Source: Adiantum capillus-veneris
Lineage: Eukaryota; Streptophyta; Polypodiopsida; Polypodiales; Pteridaceae
Assembly (NCBI GenBank): GCA_014529385.2
Contig: CM043953.1
Span: 83,121,838 to 83,185,837, forward strand
Direction of reading: 5' to 3'
DNA length: 64,000 bases
Part shown: positions 22,867 to 32,607 of the stretch, piece after piece
How the letters are laid out: each line of letters begins with the position of its first letter
Numbering within the stretch: position 1 is the stretch's first letter
The notes under the pieces: model-generated
Seen by the model: only the letters and a program-made list of their open reading frames with translations
What the model was told of the DNA's origin: nothing
Database searches by the model: none
Translations under genes and position numbers: made by a program

Positions 22867-23748
22867 ATGGCACGCACCAAACAAACTGCGAAAGAGCATC
22901 CTCCTGCCAACAAAAACACCCTCCAAGGATGTGAGAAGACGTCATGGCTTAAAGGCACAAGAAAACGGGCACGAACGCTTGGCCGTTCTAGGAGCTCATC
23001 TGGTAGTGGGCATGGTGGTAGGGCACGAGAGTCATCGAGGAATGTTGAATCTCCACCTCCTCAAGATATAACCCCTAGAAGGAGAATGAAGCAACGTGCC
23101 CAGCGCTGGAGAGAAGAAGAGGGCCAGCAAACAACAGTGTCCGATAGGGAGCAGCCGTCGCGCCACCAATCACAAGCAGGACCATCCAGGACTCGGGTGG
23201 TCCATACAGACACTAAATCAGAGAGTGAGCCACCATGGCTATGAGATAAAATACCGCGCACACACCGGGTGGCCCTTGGGGGGAAGACATTTCCTGGAGG
23301 CCAGGGACCTCTCCCCACACGACAAGATCGGCAGCCAAGGGAAGAGAAAGAATCGGAAGAGGCTGCAGAACCAGTCCCTAAGCATGTAAACAGGCACAAG
23401 TCTAAGTTTTTCAAGAAGACTAACCGCCGCCCGCCAGCAAATGTGCAAGTGCCCCCAAGACAACTGCAGCGGCGCCGAAAAATAGCAAGGGAATTTGCAG
23501 AAATCCGCCACTACCAGAAGACGACGGAGCTTTTGATTCGACGTGCCCCCTTTGCTCACACTGTGAAGGAGGTGCTTCAAAGCTATGGAAATCAGTATAG
23601 AATGCAAGCAATAGCGCTAGAGGCTATTCAAGAAGCTGGAGAGGCCCACATCATTTCGGTGTTGGAAGATACCAACCTATGCACCATACATGCAAAGCGA
23701 GTGACAATACAGCCAAAAGATATGCAGCTTGCACGTCGATTGCGATGA
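22867..23748 (+). CDS. histone H3-like protein with long tail (one in-frame TGA)
   Basis: One frame of 293 codons begins [11 protein letters not shown] and ends at a stop at 23746, interrupted only by TGA at codon 126 (23242). Residues 1-8 equal the start of histone H3, so R2 and K4 keep their context, while R8 is Lys and K9 is Glu. A basic, serine-rich linker of about 200 residues follows. Residues about 205-293 form the H3 fold: [15 protein letters not shown] (alphaN), FAHTVKEVL (alpha1), loop 1 of canonical length, [20 protein letters not shown] (alpha2), [23 protein letters not shown] (alpha3). By hand, about 60 percent of 82 fold residues equal canonical H3. The protein stops four residues before the usual GERA end. 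Expected role: dimer with H4 in nucleosomes or a decoy for H3 modifiers. Not CENH3-like by loop 1 length. Confidence 0.85.
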
Positions 23749-23923
23749 GACTTCGAGCATTAGCCAAAGTTACCCCTCTTTTTGTATTGCACATCCTTAT
23801 CTTTGTAATGATTTTACTTTCCAATGACAATATGATCAACAGTTTTTGTCTACTGTGTCTATTATCTTTGTAATGAAATGACTTTGTAATTTCAAGTTCT
23901 GTATGTAATTTTCAATCAATTTC
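23749..23923 (+). other. 3' flank of the H3-like gene
   Basis: AT-rich, with two 'tatctttgtaatga' words. The end (about 23877-23923, including 'gtaatttcaagttctgtatg') is repeated inverted at 24650-24692 downstream of the convergent gene, so both gene sets share the same 3' flank. Confidence 0.6.
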
Positions 23924-24120
23924 AGTAAATTTGTGCTTTTTAAGTACCCTTGGGGGTAAATAAGCCTACAAGGGGCAAAAAAAAGCCTGGCCACAAGGGT
24001 GCGCAAATGGCCCATCCAAAACTGATGGATGGGCCATTTGCGCACCCTTGTGGCCAGGCTTTTTTTTGCCCCTTGTAGGCTTATCTACCCCCAAGGGTAC
24101 TTAAAAAGAACAAATTTACT
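23924..24120. repeat. giant hairpin 1 (95-nt arms, 7-nt loop)
   Basis: Arms 23924-24018 and 24026-24120 are reverse complements with only two mismatches that I can see. The loop is aaactga. The core of each arm is GGCCACAAGGGTGCGCAAATG. Placed just after the H3-like gene. It could act as a bidirectional 3' end signal, a source of double-stranded RNA, or a recombination structure. Confidence 0.95.
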
Positions 24121-24460
24121 AAAACCTATTGGTTTTGAAACATTATTTTACATGGATCCTTGTGGACACCCTTTTTTGGCCATTTCAAGCTTTGAATTCC
24201 CTATAGGATATTAAAAAAAATAACATATTGTGAAACCAAGTGTCTATGCAACATTAATTTGGATTTTTCAAATGTCCAATGTAATTGGACTTTTTGGTGC
24301 AGGGGTGTACTAGGTAGAGCTAAAGCAGGTGATAGTGTGCTGGAAACTTCATTTCATAATTGATTTCACCTTTTTCAGTGTCCTTGAGTGTGAACATATG
24401 CTGGAATTGCCATAAAAAAGGTGCATCTAAATTAATGATGCAAAACCAATTCATTTTAAT
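24121..24460. other. spacer between the two hairpins
   Basis: About 340 bp of AT-rich sequence. No open frame or motif recognised. Confidence 0.6.
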
Positions 24461-24651
24461 AAATTTGTGCTTTGTAAATATCCTAGGGGGTAGATAAGCC
24501 TACCAGGGGAAAAATAAAGCCTGGCCACAAGGGCGCGCAAATGGCCCATCCAAAACTGATGGATGGGCCATTTCAGCGCCCTTGTGGCCAGGCTTTTTTT
24601 GGCCCTTGGTAGGCTTATCTACCCCCTAGGGAACATAAAATACCTAAATTT
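24461..24651. repeat. giant hairpin 2 (about 92-nt arms, 7-nt loop)
   Basis: Same design, same loop (aaactga) and nearly the same arm sequence as hairpin 1, with more mismatches in the outer part. The core is GGCCACAAGGGCGCGCAAATG. The two hairpins are about 82 percent alike and lie in the gap between convergent genes. Confidence 0.95.
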
Positions 24652-24851
24652 ACTGAAATTACATACAGAACTTGAAATTACAAATTCACTAATCAAAACA
24701 ATTTTCAAGATTGACAAATCACATTCAAAATTATTTGCAAGATAGAGAGACAATTTCAAATATTTTTTATTACTTCCAAAACAGTGATTTTACATCATGT
24801 ATCTGAGGAGTTCATAATTTTTTTGACCATTTCCTGGCGCCTATTTTGCGC

Positions 24852-26434
24852 CTAAGGCAACTCCCCAGTCAAGAGGGACTGCGCTATGGCCTTTGGGTCA
24901 GTTGAGCCAATGGAAGCATGTATCCCTATCTGGGCAAGCACTTTACCACGAAAGCCAGTGCCAAACGCTGTGCATACAAGGGATCTACGCACTAGGAACA
25001 CTTGATGCGCAGTTTGAGCAATGGTGCTCAAACGCTGTGCATACAAGGGATCTACGCACTAGGAACACTTGATGCACAGTTTGAGCAATGGTGATCAAAT
25101 ACAAAAACTTGCTCAAAGCTTTTAACGACCAAGTCCTAAAATGGACTTGGGGAGTAAATTCATTATGGATAATGGCCACATCGCCAGGGGGGAGTTGTCC
25201 TAGGTAATGCGCAAGGGAAGCTTGAGGTCCAAAGCCCGTCCGCTTGCCACCCATCCTTGCAGCAAAATCATCAACCTCCACAACATCTTGTCATAACCGA
25301 TGAAGGTTGAGAAAAAATACAATGAAGGATAAAATAGTAACATGAAATTTAGGATACAGCTTACCTCCTGCTCTTTTTCGTCCTCCTCCCTATTGCCCTT
25401 TGCATCCAAGTCAATGCTCCCACGCACCACAGATACGACCTTTAGATCATCAGATGGGAGGTTGCATAATGGAAGAGGCATCCTTGCAGCCTCCCTTGGC
25501 TTGCGTATCTTGGAATTCTTCATCAGCCACGTACAACTGCTCTGCTGCCAGGACCTCCGCACATACAACTGCAATAGTGTCAGCAACAGAGTCCCCATCT
25601 GGCAAGAGCTTGATTTCTGGGGCATCTGGTGTATTGTCTAAGGGACATTTGGTGTTGTTGCATAGCACGCTCAAGCATTCATCCATGCGCAGGCCAAATG
25701 CTTTCTCCAAATCATGCGGGAACACATACTCCTCCCCATCCACTAACACTAAGGAGAAGCGGCTGATTCTACCTCTGGGATAGCCACATCCGTCAGTGGT
25801 AGTGGCACTGGAGTGTCCCTAGGGCCAGCCGCAACTATGGATTTCTCAACCACTTCCTCAAGACCCCTAGGGTACTCGAGCCGGTTTGCCTTTCCTTCCG
25901 CTGCAGGGTTCATGGGGATAACCTGCTGCTCCTTGCTGTCCTTGATAAAGGACCCAACCTGAAGGTGTGGTAAGCGAAGCTCCTCCAAATCAGGTTCCTC
26001 GCTCACCAAGAAGATAAATGTTGCAAGCTGAGAAAGGTACTCCACCCCCAACTTGCGCTTCTCGAGCGCTGACACCCCTGGGGCTTGCTCGTCCAAGTAA
26101 TGGCCTGCATCGGTTGCAAGTTCTTGGAATCATTGCACAGCTCGGAGAATGGGCAATCACCTTTGTGTATACAGCGCAAAAGATCGCAAGGCACCCAGAT
26201 CCCTACATGTGGGGGGATAGATACAGAATATTTTATGATGTGCTCCTCCATGAACGCAAAAATCTCGGCAAATGCATCCATGTGAAGGGCAACTGCGGCA
26301 TTAAGGTCAAGGAGACAAGTAAAAAAGGTGTGGAGGTCCAACTTCCCTTTGTATTTGGTGTCCTCGAGAAAGAGGATGAAGCGTGACAAAGGGGTGGATG
26401 TGGCTGTAGATGCAGAGGCTGTGGAAGCATCCAT
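24852..26434 (-). pseudogene. unrecognised transposon gene B (minus strand)
   Basis: Starts at ATG 26434-26432 (MDASTASASTATS). Read in pieces: LSRFILFLEDTKYKGKLDLH and GIWVPCDLLRCIHKGDCPFS (26434-26110), GVEYLSQLATFIFLVSEEPD (26096-25752), DGEEYVFPHDLEKAFGLRMD (25749-25450), LPLCNLPSDDLKVV to KEQE (to about 25373). An intron with GTAAGC/ACAAG ends (about 25290-25372) leads to VDDFAARMGGKRTGFGPQAS, LGQLPPGDVAIIHNEF and GTGFRGKVLAQIGIHASIG, stop at 24852. At least three frameshifts plus a 67-bp duplication break it. No family recognised. The intact protein would be about 450-500 residues. It converges on the H3-like gene across the hairpins. Confidence 0.55.
24962..25095 (-). repeat. 67-bp tandem duplication inside gene B
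   Basis: Two copies starting caaacgctgtgcatac at 24962 and 25029 differ by about three bases. 67 is not a multiple of three, so the second copy shifts the frame near the gene end. Confidence 0.9.
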
Positions 26435-26516
26435 GTCTAGCCTGGGGTGTAGATAGAGAGTGGAGGAGCTCAAGAGTTGCAAAAGTGAAAATAGTGAATG
26501 AGTTAGGTGGCCCCCC

Positions 26517-26523
26517 TTTTATA
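26517..26523 (-). promoter_or_regulatory. TATA box of gene B
   Basis: The minus strand reads cattataaaagggg, about 85 bp before the gene B ATG, followed by a pyrimidine-rich leader. GGTCC and GGGGCC words flank it, recalling the GGGCCC/TATA layout of the H3-like promoter. Confidence 0.55.
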
Positions 26524-26680
26524 ATGGACCCTTTTTTTAAGACATTAAAAAAAAAGTCACTTTCACCAAAAAATGATTTCTCATCCCAATGAAAAAAATT
26601 ATATTCAAATGCATGATTTGCCGAAGCAAATCATGTTGATTACAGTGGGGATCAGTTTGAAAATTGCAAGAGTTACAAAG

Positions 26681-28023
26681 TTATAAGATCGATAGCATAG
26701 TTCCATCCATCCCCCAGTCCTCCTCGACCTTCAATTTGTCTTCCATTCTCTTCCCAATCTGCGGACATTCATTACAATAAGCATCCAATGATTGACAAAC
26801 CATGATGTATTGAAAATGTGGTGGAAGGATTCTCACCTTGTGACCTTGTAAACGAAATTGTTCTTGTTGAAGGGCCTCAAAACCCATAATAACCAAATGT
26901 TCTCGAACATTACTGAGAGTCCAATGCTTGTTCACTTGGACTGCCTCCAAAGCATCGTTGGGCATCTTCACTGCAATGTCAAAGCTTGCAATAGCGTCGT
27001 CTACACTCTGTAAGGGAGTCCACACTCCAAGCTTTCACATCCAACGATCATAGTGAAATCATATGTACAAGGAGGTGTGGGATTTTAAATAGCGCATTCC
27101 AATACCTGAAGCTCCAACTTACAACGGTACCGGTCCCCGTTGTGCATGCCCTCCTCAAAACCCCAATCCTCTTCTGAAAGCCTTCCTAATTCCTTGTAAT
27201 GCGTATCTTTACATACAAGCATTGTGGTAGTCTCCACAAATCCAAACTCTTTAAAAATGTGCACAAAACAATGAATAGGAAAACACCAACTCAAGCCCAC
27301 AGACCTAGAAGCTTTAGAGTATTTCAAAGAGTTTTGGACATCCATTATCATCTTTTTCTTGAAAGATGCTACCGACCACAAATCTGGCACCGGCCACTCC
27401 ATACTTAATAAGGAAGTTACTTTGATGGGTTCAAGCGTTCCAAATGCTTGTGTAGAAGTAGGGACAATATAGGAGTGAGAATAGAAGAAAATCCTTCTTT
27501 GAACCAGTTTGGTTGGGCAAAGATGTGGAAACATTATTGCTCCAATATCCGCATGTATAGCATTGAATGTGCCGGAGAGACTATGTAGTGGATGCTCCTC
27601 CACCAACGTGGATGGAAATATGACTATAAATGCATGACAAATCTTAAGTATGAATCCATAATAACATTACATTGTGATTTCACACCTAGCTTTGTATTCT
27701 CAAAACATGTACTTACAATGTGTTGAAAGTCGAGGTGGTTGTTGCAAATGCATGGTTGACATTGAGAAAACATGTTGCACAATGACTACGGTCCCCTTGT
27801 CTTTGCGGTTCTTGAAGCCAAGGAGCTTTCCTTTTCAATGAAGATCCAAGTTTGCACGATTCCGCACATGATGAGGACCAATAGCAGATGGTTGCATGTA
27901 TACCCAAGCACCTTTGGTGAACTCTTGTGGCACCCGCTCATTATCTACACCTCTAGTGTCACTGTGGCATGCAAGTGTTGTGACCTCATCCTTTGGCCGC
28001 CTTTGCGATATAGAGTTGTCCAT
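26681..28023 (-). pseudogene. unrecognised transposon gene C, three exons (minus strand)
   Basis: Exon 1 28023-27717 starts MDNSISQRRPKDEVTT and contains FTKGAWVYMQPSAIGP and LLGFKNRKDKGTVVIVQ. Exon 2 27623-27106 includes HADIGAIMFPHLCPTKLVQ, SMEWPVPDLWSVASFKKK, VGLSWCFPIHCFVHIFKEF and GDRYRCKLELQ. Exon 3 27031-26681 includes TPLQSVDDAIASFDIAVK and CQSLDAYCNECPQIGKRM. Introns 27624-27716 (GTAAGT/ATAG) and 27032-27105 (GTATTG/AAAG) keep phase, giving 391 codons with one TGA in exon 1. I recognise no domain. It may be an accessory or DNA-binding protein of the transposon. The near-intact frame suggests selection until recently. Confidence 0.6.
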
Positions 28024-28116
28024 GGTTAAGCAAAGAAAACTAGGAGGAGGAGAAGGACCTTGCTTGTTGCTACAGTGTAGGTGGAATAAAGTGATATGAG
28101 AAAGTGGTTAACCCTT

Positions 28117-28207
28117 GTGGCAATGGGAGGAGAAGGTGGATAACCCTTGCTTGGTGTGGCAATGGGAGGAGAAGGTGGATAACCTTTGCTTGGTGTGGCA
28201 ATGGAAG
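28117..28207. repeat. 39-bp tandem repeat upstream of gene C
   Basis: Starts of the unit gtggcaatgggaggag at 28117, 28156 and 28195. Two full units and one partial. It lies in the leader or promoter side of gene C. Confidence 0.9.
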
Positions 28208-28329
28208 GTGGTAGGGGAGGAGAGAGGAGCTTCCTTGCTGCAGCAATGGAGATGGTGTAGAGAGAGAGAGAGTGTTGGAGTAGAGGATGGGTGTGATGGT
28301 TGCAACCAAGGAGGGGTTGGAAAAGGGGT

Positions 28330-28787
28330 TCTAGAGAGAGAAAATCACTTTTTGCCTAGTAACTACTTTTGGGGGAGCTCTGGATAGCAAAAAAAGATTT
28401 TTCAAAAGGTTTTTAAAATTTTTGAATTTTAGGATTTTTGGGTGCACGTTTTGACTTTTTCAGGTCAAAAAATGCTTTTTTGACCATAAAATAGTTTTAG
28501 GGGAGTTTTAAGAAGATGAAATTTGAGTTTTGAAAATTTTTGGGATTTTTTCAAAACCGGATCAAAAAGGAGGGAAGTTGGAGGTTCCATATGGCCCAGC
28601 CACCCCCCGCCCCCCCACCCACCCCACCTTCTCATTAGGTAAGAGCCCATTTAAGAAGTGTAATACTACTTTGTCCCCCTACATTTTTGAGGGCATAGAG
28701 TGTGTCCACCACCCTCTTCTCATTGGTTGGCTTCTAATTAACTTTAATCCCAAAGGGCCCCTAGAGGGTTCATATTTTTCCGAATGT
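28330..28787. other. right subterminal region and TIR of the H3 transposon
   Basis: About 450 bp conserved with 37490-37965 at the end of the deleted relative, including 'gcacgttttgactttt' and 'agagtgtgtccaccaccctctt'. It ends in gggttcatatttttccgaatg, the inverted partner of the left end. Confidence 0.7.
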
Positions 28788-31700
28788 AAGATCCCCAATT
28801 TTTGGGTCTCTTCTAAAAATTAGAAAAATAACTTTGAATATCTATTTCGTCAAATTTTGACTTAATATGCTTGATTGATAGTATTGAAAAGACATGTCAG
28901 GATATTACGGTGTGGCATAGTCTAGCTACGGTTTCCCATTAGTTGGCCAGATATTGTTCAAATGATCAAATTCCTGTAAAAATTGAATGGTTAGTGGAAG
29001 AGTTGACCACCAAAAAAGCAAAGGCTTGTTTTCAGGAAAGAAAGATTCTTTTTAGAAAAGAGAGGAGGAGCTTAGTTTAGAACTCTTTTCTTGGAAGCCA
29101 AGCTTCTTCTTAGAGTCTCTAAATCGCGGATCGAAATTAGAGGGGGCGAAAAAATCCTTTTTTTTTTTTTTTTTTGAAAGCTGCGAACGTTCGTGAACTT
29201 GTCTCTCCTTGCTCACTCTATTCTTGGCTTGTGCTTTTGGCCTTAAGAGCCTATATAAAAACCTCTCTTCCTTCACTTTCAATACACATAGATACACTCT
29301 CAGACGCGGAAGCTCTGTTGCCTTGACGTCATAATTACCTATCTATTATATGGAGTGGTGCAAGCTCTTCATTTCCATCTTCATAAGCTCTTCCTTCTCT
29401 TGAGAAGAAGAAGAAGGATACTCTCTCTACTTGCTTATTATCTTCTCTCTCGTTTCACGGTGTACGCGCTCTCCGGAAGCTTTCGTGGCGGATACCTCTC
29501 CGTAGCTCTCATCACCGCTCACTTGCGGCAAAACAAGAATCCTTTTGACAACCACAAATCAATTATAAAGCACAGTGAGAAACTCAAAACTCCATAGTCA
29601 TCATCTTTCTCTCTCTCTGGCATTTTCTGCATAGTAACCCTCTCGGTGATTTTTTTTTCGCATGCAAGTGCATGTATGGATTAACCAAGTACTTATGAAG
29701 TTTTCGCATGATTATTTCATCATGTTTAAGATGCTGATTTATGCACATGATGCGTTTATGAACATGTGTGCATAAAAAGTGTTTTTTTTTCACGTCATAG
29801 AGACTGTAGGAACATTGTTTTGGTCATAAATCACAAACAGCTATGAATCAGCCTAACCCTTCATACCAGAAATAAAACAAATTATTTATAACATTTTATC
29901 TCTTTGATGTCATGTGAAAAACACGCACGAGCTAAGAGATATGGTCAAAAAACAGATTGTTGCCCACTACACAACCAAATTTTTTGACTCCAGGCTCCTT
30001 GGAGAACCACTATATAGGTTTACCAAATGGAAAACTCCACTTAACCAATTGAAAAGATTGATAAAACTTGATGAAAATGAATTTAGGTCTCCTTTATCAC
30101 TTCTTAAATGTGACTTACTAATCACTCTATTTTCGGTTTTACCTACACACGTAGGATTGCTATGAAGGGGGGAATACCATATGACGTTGTGAGTTAACGA
30201 AGACGTTTTGATATTTTTTATGGTTTTTTTTTGTGAGTTCATTTCAATTATTTAATGGCAATAAACTTGTGTGGGAGTATATGGTTAAACATCCCGAACC
30301 GGATAGACAAATATGAATAAAGTGACTTTCTTTTGGGGTTATCGTTTGTTGTGTGAGTACCGTATTGTCAAAGTGATGTGACGGACTCATAGTCTATATT
30401 ATGGAGCTGAACTTGATGCATTGGTTTGAGGTCAAACACTTTCATTTGCATGTTTCGCATGCTCTCAAAAATGACAAAAAATTTGTTTTTTGCATGTGTG
30501 TGAAGTTATGGTTTATGGTTGATCTAAAGATGGGAGTTGTTTTGCGTCATGTTTATGGTGTTGAAATGTTATCATATGATGTATGGGAACTCATGGATTT
30601 ATGTGGATGTCTCATATGCATGGTTATGAATGCTTTCCACCTTTCTAGGTCAAAACTAGCACTATGTGCTAGAGTGGTGAATTGCAGATGTGATGCATCA
30701 ACATTGCATGGTTGGATTTTGTCAAAGGATGCCAGGTTGATGATGGTGGAGCAAGATGAAATGTCTGTGGAGCAAGTAATGTTGGTGAGGGATGAGGAGA
30801 TTTGTGACGCGGCGAGTCTCATATCTCTTTTTGCTGCTGTTGATCATGAATGATCTAGCAGACTAGGAGATGGGCAAATTATGTCAGAAGTTTTTTTGGA
30901 GCAAGGGATTGCGCATATGTATATACACATGCATGGTGCATCAAATAAACGATTGCCCATTTTCTAGAGCGAGGTGGTTACGTGGGGCCCACATGTGCAC
31001 AGGTAGGGCAGCATGTACATAGTGCATCGATTTTCACTATCACCAGTACCAGTGTGGTTTTTTCTATAATAATGAGGAGTTGGTAGCGCATAAAACTTCT
31101 TGAGGAATCTATTCGTGGACCGATGACATGAGGTAAGAAGGTGCTTCAGATGGCATCTAGCGGTGTCAGGAGGGCGAATGGGATCAATACTTGCACGTGG
31201 GAAAGCGAGGACACAACGTGGGTGTTTCCTTGTGATAATTATGCAGAAAAGTCATCATGAGGATCATCTTTTGGGGCCACTTCACGTGGTTGGGGGATGC
31301 ATTATTGAAAAAATTTCAGTGCCAGGTGTGCGGATGGATGCAGCAAGGTGACAACTATGCACTGTGAGGCTACTTTTTGTCATGTTCGGGGTCCGTTTGA
31401 GATCAACTAAAAGGCCAAAGGTGCCCAAGTAATAAAGGTAAGTGTGGGAACTGAAAAACCTGAGAGAAGACCAGAAAAACATGGAGAGAAGAGGAGCAGC
31501 AGCTACAACTAATTTTTTACTGTATTTGGAGTCTGTTTTGGCCGTAAACTGCTCATCCGAGGTCGGATTTGAGCACTTTGACATTGTAGACTGGGATTTT
31601 GGGCCGTTCCGGACGCGATGGCACTGTCCATTTTGCCAAATTTCTCACCATTTTTTGTTGATATGGCTGTGTAAGTTTCTCCTATGAGCGAAGCTTCTGC

Positions 31701-32022
31701 TCCAATTTGTGATTGTATCTGGCATACTTTACCCATATTGTGTGAGCTATTTGCCCCATTGGTGTTATCTCAAGTTCAATTGTATCTAAACATCAAAAAT
31801 TCTCCTATTTTGAGCTGATTTTTTTGGCTATTTGTGTGTGTGTCTCTCTCTGTGGAGTGGTTAAATGGGTAGTCTCTCTCCTCTCACTCCATAGGTGTGT
31901 TCCCTGTCTCGGCCAAGTGGGTTGTGTAAGCCGAGTGGTGCCCCATAGTGTGTGTGTGTATATCAACCCAAGAGTGTGTGTCGGGTCATTATAGAGGTGT
32001 CATGTGTGTTTCCATCCCGCTC
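28788..32022. other. mostly unassigned spacer
   Basis: No convincing gene. It contains a poly-T run at 29159-29176 and a TATA-like box. One plus open frame of 150 codons at 30401-30853 (MELNLMHWFEVKHFHLHVSH, rich in Met, Val and Cys) lacks any family resemblance and may be chance. The DNA around 29220-29590 has a promoter-like TATA and CT-rich leader and could be a solo LTR, but no boundaries were found. Confidence 0.4.
29252..29260 (+). promoter_or_regulatory. TATA-like box
   Basis: The sequence tatataaaa followed by a CT-rich stretch (29262-29300). No downstream gene recognised. Confidence 0.3.
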
Positions 32023-32308
32023 ACAACGCCTTATGGATGATTTGGGTGTTGAACAGGACACTACCAACACTATCTACACTGACAGTCAGAGCGCATTGGC
32101 AATTGCAAGGAACCCAGTTTTTCATGCTCGCACAAAGCACATTGAGGTGCATTACCACTATGTCAGGGAGAGGCTCTCAGCAGGAGAGATCAGCTTGGCT
32201 TATGTGCCAACACAGGACAACCTTGTAGATCTTTTCACAAAGGCATTGTCTCGTGAGAAGCTTGAATATTTCCGCAAAGCTTTGGGCTTACTCCCCTTTG
32301 TGGGCTGA
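32023..32308 (+). pseudogene. Ty1/copia RNase H C-terminal fragment
   Basis: An in-frame fragment contains the copia RNase H signature IYTDSQSALAIARNP, then HARTKHIEVHYHYVRERL and LVDLFTKALSREKLEYFRKA, stop at 32308. Only the last about 95 codons of pol are present; the left breakpoint is near 32023. Followed by a polypurine tract and an LTR, so this is the 3' tail of a copia element. Confidence 0.93.
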
Positions 32309-32371
32309 TCATGTCCTAAAGGCATGGCACTTTCCTTTACTCATGTGCCAGCTCTCGTTCATCGCATCACT

Positions 32372-32381
32372 CCAAGGGGGA
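32372..32381 (+). other. copia polypurine tract
   Basis: The sequence ccaaggggga lies two bases before the LTR start tgttacc. Confidence 0.7.
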
Positions 32382-32383
32382 TT

Positions 32384-32607
32384 TGTTACCATATACATGT
32401 GGTAGTGATGGGTGTGAACACACTAGGACCGCCGGGGCATTTTTTCCCTCTTTAGGAGGTTTTTTCCCCCGAGCATTGTATATACGCCCATCACTCTAGG
32501 ACTATCTATCTTTCCATTGCACACTAAGTAGTACACTCTCTATTGTGTGCCTTGAGCTTCCTTCGTCTTCTGCAAGCTGTGTCTGTCTCTCTGCAACCCT
32601 AATTCCA
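32384..32607 (+). repeat. copia 3' LTR (about 224 bp)
   Basis: Starts tgttaccat after the polypurine tract and probably ends aattcca. It holds a 'gtatatacgcccatcac' promoter-like part. The right limit is uncertain because the next bases (aaagtggtcatatcag) look like a damaged primer-binding site joined to the transposon copy at 32621. Confidence 0.6.

Larger units (their letters stand above)
23877..24692. repeat. outer inverted repeat enclosing both hairpins
   Basis: The flank of hairpin 1 (23877-23935) pairs with the flank of hairpin 2 (24645-24692) over about 45 nt, around 'tttcaagttctgtatgtaat'. The whole interval is therefore a nested inverted repeat, as if one gene end had been copied and inverted. 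Confidence 0.8.
19137..28787. mobile_element. histone-H3-bearing TIR DNA transposon, about 9.65 kb
   Basis: Ends are inverted: the left end reads cattaggagaaatatgaacc and the right end, reverse complemented, cattcggaaaaatatgaacc; both continue into a related GGGCC-containing block. The same right end (cctaatg) closes the deleted relative at 37965, which supports it as a true terminus. Inside are four genes: a transposase-like gene and a histone H3-like gene on plus, and two unrecognised genes on minus. Two giant hairpins separate the plus and minus sets. I could not settle the target duplication; every end is flanked by or ends in AT. The superfamily is unassigned. Each gene has a few stops or frameshifts, so this copy is likely inactive. 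Confidence 0.75.

Noticed and set aside
23061-23607. Minus-strand open frames opposite the H3-like gene
   Set aside because: Shadows of the GC-richer histone-like coding sequence; the plus frame has the clear H3 match.
22867-23748. Centromeric H3 (CENH3) as the identity of the histone gene
   Set aside because: Loop 1 has the same length as canonical H3 and the N-terminus is the exact ARTKQTA of H3; CENH3 usually has a longer loop 1 and an unrelated tail.
19137-28787. Classifying the H3 transposon as CACTA or KDZ
   Set aside because: The ends do not start with CACTA, the transposase motifs differ from TNP2 found at 61.5 kb, and the KDZ signature could not be recognised.
30401-30853. A 150-codon plus-strand gene
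   Set aside because: It has an ATG and decent length but no family resemblance, promoter or homologous copy in the window; kept only as a note in the spacer entry.
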